This document shows positions 57,560 through 62,301 of a DNA stretch of 62,301 nucleotides, piece after piece. Source of the DNA: Oscillospiraceae bacterium (GTDB lineage: Bacteria > Bacillota > Clostridia > Oscillospirales > Ruminococcaceae). The translations under genes and the position numbers were made by a program. A model generated the notes under the pieces. The model did not search any database and was not told the origin of the DNA. It was given only the letters and a program-made list of their open reading frames with translations. The stretch is from positions 1-62,301 of the forward strand of contig CAAGBS010000028.1 of NCBI GenBank assembly GCA_900768125.1, read 5' to 3'. Positions within the stretch are counted from its first letter, which is position 1, and the number at the start of each line of letters is the position of its first letter.

Positions 57560-58336
57560 TTAAATGTAGCTGCACGGCTCGTGCTCGGATTCGCACGCGA
57601 ACACCGGTATCTCCGGGAAAGCGCGGCTGAGCAGCGCTGCAAGGCGGTGCGGCGCGCATTTCTCAGTGCCGAAGTGTCCCGCGTCGATGAGCGCCATGCC
57701 GAGGTTGTGCGCTTCTATCCACACGGAGTGCTTCACATCTCCGGTGACGAGCGCCTGACAGCCCAGCGCTGCCGCCTTTTCGAGTAGGTCTCCGCCCGAG
57801 CCGGAGCACACTCCCACGCGGGTTATCGCCATGGTGTCGCCCTCGCAGTACTTCACGCTTTCAAGGTCGAGTGCGTTCTTGCAGTGCTCTGCGAGCGATT
57901 TTGCGGTGAATCCGAGCGGCAGGTCTGCGATACCGCCTATGCCAAGCCCCGTGGGCTGGGTCTGCTCGAGCACGCCTGTGCTCTGCCAGCCGAGAAGCTC
58001 CATGAGAGTATCGTTCACGCCGGCTTCACACATGTCAAAATTAGTATGTACCGCGATGGCGCTGATATCGCTGCGCACCAGCGAGTACACCGGGTTTCCG
58101 GCGAGCACCCTTTTCAGCGGGTGGAATATCACCGGGTGGTGGGAAACTATCAGGTTCGCGTTTTTGGTCTGCGCTTCGTTTATTATTTCTTCTGTTATAT
58201 CAAGGCAGGCGGCTATGCCGGTGATGTTCTCCGCTGAGCTTCCGGTCAGCAGACCGACATTGTCGTAGCTTTCCGCCGTGTTCATCGGTGCGATGGTGTT
58301 AAGATACCCCAGCACCTGACCTACTGTTATAGACAT
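57560..58336 (-). CDS. Nif3-like dinuclear metal centre protein
   Basis: A 258-residue member of the Nif3/YqfO (GTP cyclohydrolase I type 2 homologue) family: ESYDNVGLLTG, NLIVSHHPVIFHPLKR, AVHTNFD and the C-terminal ALVTGDVKHSVWIEAHNLGMALIDAGHFGTEK give the metal ligands. Short form without the central insert. It is normally the partner of trmK; here a 187-bp R3 element separates the two, but its own GGAGGGACAG ribosome-binding site is preserved by the flanking duplication. Confidence 0.9.
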   Translation of the reverse strand: MSITVGQVLGYLNTIAPMNTAESYDNVGLLTGSSAENITGIAACLDITEEIINEAQTKNANLIVSHHPVIFHPLKRVLAGNPVYSLVRSDISAIAVHTNFDMCEAGVNDTLMELLGWQSTGVLEQTQPTGLGIGGIADLPLGFTAKSLAEHCKNALDLESVKYCEGDTMAITRVGVCSGSGGDLLEKAAALGCQALVTGDVKHSVWIEAHNLGMALIDAGHFGTEKCAPHRLAALLSRAFPEIPVFACESEHEPCSYI

Positions 58337-58348
58337 TCTGTCCCTCCG

Positions 58349-58573
58349 TCAGGAATCGTATTCCTGTCAGCTTGTTGAAAAAGTCGTTTTTGCCCGCGAA
58401 GCGGGCTTTTGAAATCCGTTTTTTTGCCTCGGGTCTCCCGAGGAAAAAACACTTCTATCCGCGCAAGTGTCTAAGCGACGGCTGCGCCTTACGCGGTGCG
58501 CGCGGCACGGATGTTCGGCGGAAAAGTCACTTTAGTGACTTTTTCGACGGTCTCTCAGGAATCGTATTCCTGT
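58349..58573. mobile_element. Hairpin-rich element R3, copy b, with 19-bp flanking repeats
   Basis: Element 58368-58554 (187 bp). Left end CAGCTTGTTGAAAAAGTC (58368-58385); right end reversed reads GAGACCGTCGAAAAAGTCAC. It is flanked by 19-bp direct repeats TCAGGAATCGTATTCCTGT (58349-58367 and 58555-58573). Inside: GCCCGCGAAGCGGGC, CTCGGGTCTCCCGAG and ACACTT/AAGTGT (58449-58470) stems. It separates trmK from the Nif3 gene. On the minus strand the last hairpin is followed by TTTTTT, so it may reduce read-through. Confidence 0.78.
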
Positions 58574-59214
58574 GCCTTTGCTTGTATCTTCTCCGCCAGC
58601 GCCCGCATGTGCTGAGCCTGTTCGGCGTTTGAGCCGGACGACTCCATGCCTGCGGCGTTCTTGAGGAGCTTCCCCGCGATGAAACGCAGCATGTCCGGGT
58701 CGGTTATCCTGCCGCACAGGCAGAAAAGTTCGTCCGGCTCGCGCGGTATGCCGGTGTGCTTCACCAGCATGACGGTGTAGAACCGTTCGCCCTCCCTGAC
58801 GGCGCGCTCCTCGATTATATCAAAGCCGCCGCGGTAAAGTTCCCTGCGGAGAGTATCCGCCCTAGTCATGGGCTGGAGAATGAACCGGGTATCCTCAGAC
58901 AGGAATCTGCACCCGGAGATTATTTTCATGATAAGTTCGCCGCCCATTCCGCAGATAACCACATCGTCGGCGGAGTCTATCCTTTCAAGTCCATCGGAAA
59001 GCACTGCGGTGACGTTAGCCACGCCCTGCTCTTCGATAGTGCGCCGCGCGGCGGAAAGCGGTCCCTCCCTGACATCGGAAGCGATGACCTGCTTTGCGCC
59101 GTTCTGCGCGAGGTAGCAGGCGAGCAGCGCGTGGTCAGTCCCCACATCGCAGACGGTGACCCCTCTGCGGCAGAGCGCTGCGGCGGCGCTGAGCCTGCCG
59201 GTAAGTTTCACCAT
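58555..59214 (-). CDS. trmK: tRNA (adenine(22)-N1)-methyltransferase TrmK
   Basis: A 219-residue SAM-dependent methyltransferase: LSAAAALCRRGVTVCDVGTDHALLACYLAQ (SAM motif with DVGTDHA), VIASDVREGPLSAA, and MGGELIMKII. It methylates A22 of certain tRNAs in Gram-positive bacteria. The last codons lie inside the 19-bp direct repeat of the R3 insertion, which leaves the stop codon intact. Its start overlaps the DUF1858 stop (TAATG). Confidence 0.92.
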   Translation of the reverse strand: MVKLTGRLSAAAALCRRGVTVCDVGTDHALLACYLAQNGAKQVIASDVREGPLSAARRTIEEQGVANVTAVLSDGLERIDSADDVVICGMGGELIMKIISGCRFLSEDTRFILQPMTRADTLRRELYRGGFDIIEERAVREGERFYTVMLVKHTGIPREPDELFCLCGRITDPDMLRFIAGKLLKNAAGMESSGSNAEQAQHMRALAEKIQAKAQEYDS

Positions 59215-59414
59215 TATTCGCCGAGCGCCGCGTTGAGCTGCTCAACGATCTCGTCAGCGTCCACGCCGTGCACCATGCACGCCTGCTCAACGGACTCGCC
59301 GCGGGAAGCCGGGCAGCCCAGGCAGTGCATGCCCATTCCGAAGAAGATGGGCGCGGCAGCCTCTGCGTTAACGTCAAGAATATCGCCGATTATAGTGTCC
59401 TTTGTTACTTTCAT
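59214..59414 (-). CDS. DUF1858 redox-associated small protein
   Basis: A 66-residue helical protein: TIIGDILDVNAEAAAPIFFGMGMHCLGCPASRGESVEQACMVHGVDADEIVEQLNAAL. The CLGC pair within the DUF1858 fold is typical of proteins associated with hybrid-cluster or disulfide redox partners in anaerobes. ATG 59414 is preferred over 59432 because AAAGGA lies 9 bases before it. It overlaps the trmK start by one base, so the two are coupled. Confidence 0.85.
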   Translation of the reverse strand: MKVTKDTIIGDILDVNAEAAAPIFFGMGMHCLGCPASRGESVEQACMVHGVDADEIVEQLNAALGE

Positions 59415-59572
59415 TGTTGTGTTTCCTTTCATTTGTTGATTTTTCCGGCGCTGCTGGAGCGCGTGGAGATAAATATACAGTTTATATTATATCACAGCTT
59501 TGTTATTTTGTCCAGTATAATTTGAAATGATACCCTCATTTTTTAAATGTGAAGAGTTGGATTGACAAAATG

Positions 59573-59601
59573 TTGACAAATCCTGAGAAATGGTATATAA
59601 T
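59573..59601 (+). promoter_or_regulatory. Promoter of the DUF4430 pair
   Basis: TTGACA (59573-59578), 17 bases, TATAAT (59596-59601), both perfect. The leader of about 50 bases has a GCGGC/GCCGC hairpin (about 59614-59637) and is too short for a cobalamin riboswitch. Confidence 0.85.
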
Positions 59602-59659
59602 AATAAAATATGAGCGGCGGTGAAAGGCACAGCCGCGTAGAATTTGGAGGAACAAAAGA

Positions 59660-60556
59660 ATGAATATCAGAAAGATAGTATCCGCTGCTGCTGCGGCTGT
59701 TTTTGCGGCTGGCGCGGTATCGGTATGCGCGTTTGCAGACGGCGAGCCTGCGGGCTATGTTTATTTTATGGCAGAGAAGACCGTTATCGGTCAGGGCTTC
59801 ACGGTTGAGCCGGTCAAGGTGCCTTACTACGAGGGCGAGAACGGGCTTGACGTGGTAGAAAGAGCCGCTGAGGTCAAGACCGAGGACACCGGCTACGGCG
59901 CGTTCATCACTGCGTTCGCTGACGACGGCGACGCTGAGGCCGCCTTCCCCGAGGCAGTTGCAGCAGTTTGCCCCGAGACCGCCGGCAGGACCGAAGAAGG
60001 CTGGCTGAGCGCCTATGACTACACCGCTGAGAGCGGCTGGACATATTTCGTGAACGATGAGTACGCACAGGTCGGCATTGCGGACTACACGCCCGCTGAC
60101 GGCGATGTTATAGTATTCTCTTTCACGGTATACGGCTACGGCGCCGACCTCGGCGTTGACAACTCCTCCTGGGGCGGCGCTGCTGCGCTCAGGGACCAGG
60201 TAAAAAGGTCTGAACTGGTAAAGCTGTTCGCTGATAACGCTGATATGCTTAACAGCGAAGATACCGCTTACGTCTACACCGCCGCAGGCGAGGCGCTCGC
60301 ACAGTATGAAGCCACACAGGAAGACATAGACAACGCTGCCGCGGGTATCCTTAACGCTGCTGGCGGCGAATCGCAGCCGACCGCAGAGATCGCTTCTGCT
60401 GAAACTACCGCCGAGGCTCCCGCTTCTTCCGAGGTGAAGGGCGGCGTAAACGCTGAAGAAAAGGGCTCTCCGTCCACAGGAGTTGAGGGCGTTGCAGTCG
60501 CTGTTGCAGTCGTTATACTCGCAGGCGCTGGCATTGCGCTCAGCAAGAAGCAGTAA
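59660..60556 (+). CDS. Secreted DUF4430 protein with C-terminal wall/membrane anchor
   Basis: A 298-residue protein: signal peptide (1-26, ending AFA), a DUF4430 domain (about 28-165; LDVVERAAEV, SGWTYFVNDEYAQVGIADYTPADGDVIVFSFT), a helical segment, a Thr/Glu/Ala-rich spacer (about 235-268), then SPSTG, a hydrophobic helix and KKQ, which resembles a sortase-type signal although the motif is not LPxTG. DUF4430 is the C-terminal fold of transcobalamin. GGAGG precedes ATG 59660. It is 3 bases from the next gene. Confidence 0.8.
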   Translation: MNIRKIVSAAAAAVFAAGAVSVCAFADGEPAGYVYFMAEKTVIGQGFTVEPVKVPYYEGENGLDVVERAAEVKTEDTGYGAFITAFADDGDAEAAFPEAVAAVCPETAGRTEEGWLSAYDYTAESGWTYFVNDEYAQVGIADYTPADGDVIVFSFTVYGYGADLGVDNSSWGGAAALRDQVKRSELVKLFADNADMLNSEDTAYVYTAAGEALAQYEATQEDIDNAAAGILNAAGGESQPTAEIASAETTAEAPASSEVKGGVNAEEKGSPSTGVEGVAVAVAVVILAGAGIALSKKQ

Positions 60557-60559
60557 TTC

Positions 60560-62170
60560 ATGAGACTGAGGAAATTTATCCCGGCGGTCTGCATTGCATT
60601 TATCATTGCGGTGCAGACCGCTTTTTCCGCCGCCGCGGACTATACCGACAGGTCTGAGGAATGTTTCGCGTACTTCGCGGGGGACGGCGCGGATTTCTGG
60701 GGCGGTCTCGGCGACAGCAACGCGGACTGGGCGGCGTACTGCCGGGCGCGCCTGTACGGCTCTGGCGGCTCGGAGGACTACGCCGCAGGGCTGCAGTCCC
60801 GCGCGGAGGAGCTGGCGCAGTCGGCGGCTGATGGCAGCTTCGTGAAGCCCACCGACATGCAGCGCACGGGGATATTCCTTTACGCGCTGGGCAAGGACTG
60901 TTCCGAGATGATAAGGCTGGGCGTGACCGAAAACACCCAGCTTGACCGACAGGGCTTCAACGCGTACATCTGGGCGCTCATCGCGCTCAACGTCACCGGT
61001 GAGGAGCCTGCGGAGGGCGCTGTGAACACGGCGCAGTCCCTGACTGAATATATAATAGGAAAGCAGCACGATGACGGCAGCTTCTCGCTGTTCGGCGACG
61101 GCGGGGACGTGGACATCACATCGGCGGCGGTCTACGCGCTCTGCGGGACGGATATCCCGGGCGCACAGGAATCGGCGCAGCGCGGCGCGGACTGGCTCTG
61201 CGGCTTCGATGAATATTCCACCATGGGAGTGCGCAACTGCGAGAGCACCGCACAGGCGGTCATGGCGCTTACCGCCGCGGGACGCGCTGAAAAAGCCGCC
61301 GAAGCCGCTTCCCGGCTTGAAGAATACCGCAGGGACGGCGGCTACGCGCACCTGCCGGACGGGGAAGTGAACCGCATGGCTACGGCGCAGGCGCTGGAAG
61401 CATTCGCGGCGATGGAGCTTTCGGAGCGCGGAGAGCAGCTTTTCGGGCGGCTTGCGGATACCCCGGGCGGGACTGACCCGGCGGAGCATTCAGCGGACAG
61501 CGCTCCGGAAACTGCGGAGCATTCCGCTGAAGCCTCCGGAGAGCAGTCCGGGGAGTTCACGGGAACGCATATCAAGATAATCGTTTCGGCGGTCTGCGGC
61601 GCGGCGGCTGTCGTAATTCTGACCGTTGCCATCGTCAGCAGGAGGAAGCGGTATATTCCGGCGGCGGTATTGTTCGCGGCGCTGGGCGGCGGGGTCTGGC
61701 TGCTGGATATCAGGACCCCCGGGGAGTACTACGCGCAGAGCGTCACCGGAGGAATGCAGGTCGCTTTCTCGGCGGACTGCAGCGCGGTCCTGGACAGAAT
61801 GGACAGCATAGACCCGTCCGTGAATCCGCCGGAGGTGATACCCGCAGACGGCGTTGTGATACAGGAGTGCAGTCTTTCGCTGCCGGAGGGGTCGTCCGCG
61901 TTTGACGCGCTCGTCGCAGCGGCAAGGCAGCAGCAGGTGCGCGTGGACTACACCGGGACTTCCTGGGGGACTTATGTGCGCAGCATAGGGCATATCTGTG
62001 AATTTGGGTTCGGGGAACTCAGCGGCTGGATGTACCGCGTGAACGGAGAATTTCCGCAGGTCTCCGCCGGAGACTTCACGCTGAACGACGGCGATGTGGT
62101 GGAATTTGTGTATACATGCGCCCTGGGACGCGATGTCGGGGACGTTTTCACCGCTGAGACGGCGGGCTGA
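60560..62170 (+). CDS. Transcobalamin-like surface protein: alpha-toroid, two membrane helices, DUF4430
   Basis: A 536-residue protein: signal peptide (1-26); an alpha/alpha-toroid of prenyltransferase/terpene-cyclase type (about 90-310) with repeats carrying KQHDDGSFSLFG, NCESTAQAVMALTAAG and RDGGYAHLPDG; an acidic linker; two transmembrane helices (about 337-358 and 363-380, joined by RRKR inside); and a DUF4430 domain (about 433-520; FDALVAAA, LSGWMYRVNGEFPQVSAGDFTLNDGDVVEFVYT). Toroid plus DUF4430 is the plan of vertebrate B12 carriers. Both domains would face outside. Corrinoid binding is inferred. Confidence 0.8.
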   Translation: MRLRKFIPAVCIAFIIAVQTAFSAAADYTDRSEECFAYFAGDGADFWGGLGDSNADWAAYCRARLYGSGGSEDYAAGLQSRAEELAQSAADGSFVKPTDMQRTGIFLYALGKDCSEMIRLGVTENTQLDRQGFNAYIWALIALNVTGEEPAEGAVNTAQSLTEYIIGKQHDDGSFSLFGDGGDVDITSAAVYALCGTDIPGAQESAQRGADWLCGFDEYSTMGVRNCESTAQAVMALTAAGRAEKAAEAASRLEEYRRDGGYAHLPDGEVNRMATAQALEAFAAMELSERGEQLFGRLADTPGGTDPAEHSADSAPETAEHSAEASGEQSGEFTGTHIKIIVSAVCGAAAVVILTVAIVSRRKRYIPAAVLFAALGGGVWLLDIRTPGEYYAQSVTGGMQVAFSADCSAVLDRMDSIDPSVNPPEVIPADGVVIQECSLSLPEGSSAFDALVAAARQQQVRVDYTGTSWGTYVRSIGHICEFGFGELSGWMYRVNGEFPQVSAGDFTLNDGDVVEFVYTCALGRDVGDVFTAETAG

Positions 62171-62187
62171 TGTCCGGTTTAAAATAA

Positions 62188-62301
62188 GGTCACCTCTAAA
62201 AACCTTATGTGAGCGAAAATGTGCAGTGCGCACCATCTTCGTCTGTCAACGAGCGAAATTTCTGATGTGACGGCGTCCATGCCGTCACTCGGTTATTTCG
62301 C
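62188..62301 (+). mobile_element. R2 inverted-repeat element, left part (cut by window end)
   Basis: GGTCACCTCTAAAAACCT at 62188-62205 is identical to the left end of the complete R2 element at 33090, and 62186-62205 matches over 20 bases. The interior differs (it contains GACGGCGTCCATGCCGTC, a hairpin). The other end lies outside. It starts 18 bases after a stop codon, like the first copy, which lies 41 bases after one. Confidence 0.65.

Noticed and set aside
59602..59659. Cobalamin riboswitch before the DUF4430 genes
   Set aside because: Looked for because of the transcobalamin-like architecture. The leader is only about 50 bases with one small hairpin and no B12-box-like sequence.
59543..61489. 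648-codon ORF on the minus strand
   Set aside because: It is the antisense of the two DUF4430 genes, which have signal peptides, a promoter and ribosome-binding sites; high GC at third positions opens shadow frames here.

Overview
The window looks like a chromosomal piece of a Gram-positive anaerobic clostridium of the Ruminococcaceae/Oscillospiraceae type. This is inferred from gene content and order (ylxM-ffh-rpsP-khpA; rpmH-rnpA-yidD-yidC-jag; purB-recJ-rel; trmK next to a Nif3 gene; RqcH; DUF1858; DUF4430 surface proteins), from Gram-positive style Shine-Dalgarno sites and from consensus TTGACA/TATAAT promoters with 17-bp spacers. No rRNA, intact tRNA or CRISPR array was seen.

Region 1 (1 to about 10.8 kb) is accessory DNA. 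Up to 8254 it is the right part of an integrative element. It carries an excisionase-like DNA-binding protein, an HUH rolling-circle-type replication protein, a leftward operon of small proteins (two DUF6809-like paralogues, a zinc ribbon, a membrane protein, a HIRAN protein and very small ORFs), a ribbon-helix-helix protein behind a triple ACATGTACATG operator, a YafQ-type toxin-antitoxin pair, a HicAB pair and an XRE regulator. It ends at 8210-8254 in a perfect 3' half of a tRNA-Trp gene followed by that gene's terminator, so it very likely entered by site-specific integration into tRNA-Trp; the integrase and intact tRNA should lie left of the window. A near-palindrome (TTTTGCAATCGCTTGCAAAA) recurs three times. 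To the right, a DnaD-like plus DnaC-like replication pair and a broken ORF suggest a second, older element.

Region 2 (10.8-29.5 kb) is core chromosome: a TM2/zinc-ribbon protein, a MarR regulator with a large MacB/FtsX-type ABC exporter, the SRP operon, two paralogous membrane proteins, pncB, a metallo-beta-lactamase-fold hydrolase, the (p)ppGpp enzyme, recJ and purB.

Region 3 (29.5-39.3 kb) has a PadR-controlled HAAS/DUF4097 envelope-stress-like operon, a GNAT acetyltransferase, the leftward rpmH-rnpA-yidD-yidC-jag cluster without dnaA, and a rightward polyphosphate polymerase/DUF4956 pair.

Region 4 (39.3-50.3 kb) is a long leftward transcription unit: polysaccharide deacetylase, bactofilin, a membrane-anchored protein, then atpZ, atpI and the F-ATPase genes B, E, F, H, A, G, D, C. 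It has an unannotated 42-residue membrane ORF between atpA and atpG, a c-subunit with two membrane carboxylates (predicted Na+ type), and a probable non-ATG start for atpG.

Region 5 (50.4-59.4 kb) holds cyclophilin, HD-GYP, a nucleotidyltransferase, valS, rqcH, a Nif3 protein, trmK and a DUF1858 protein. Region 6 (59.6-62.2 kb) holds two DUF4430 surface proteins, the second with a transcobalamin-like layout (alpha-toroid plus DUF4430).

Three families of short, transposase-less, hairpin-rich repeats are scattered through the chromosome part. One (39.4, 41.5 and 58.4 kb) is flanked at two of its sites by unusually long direct repeats of 19 and 25/26 bp.
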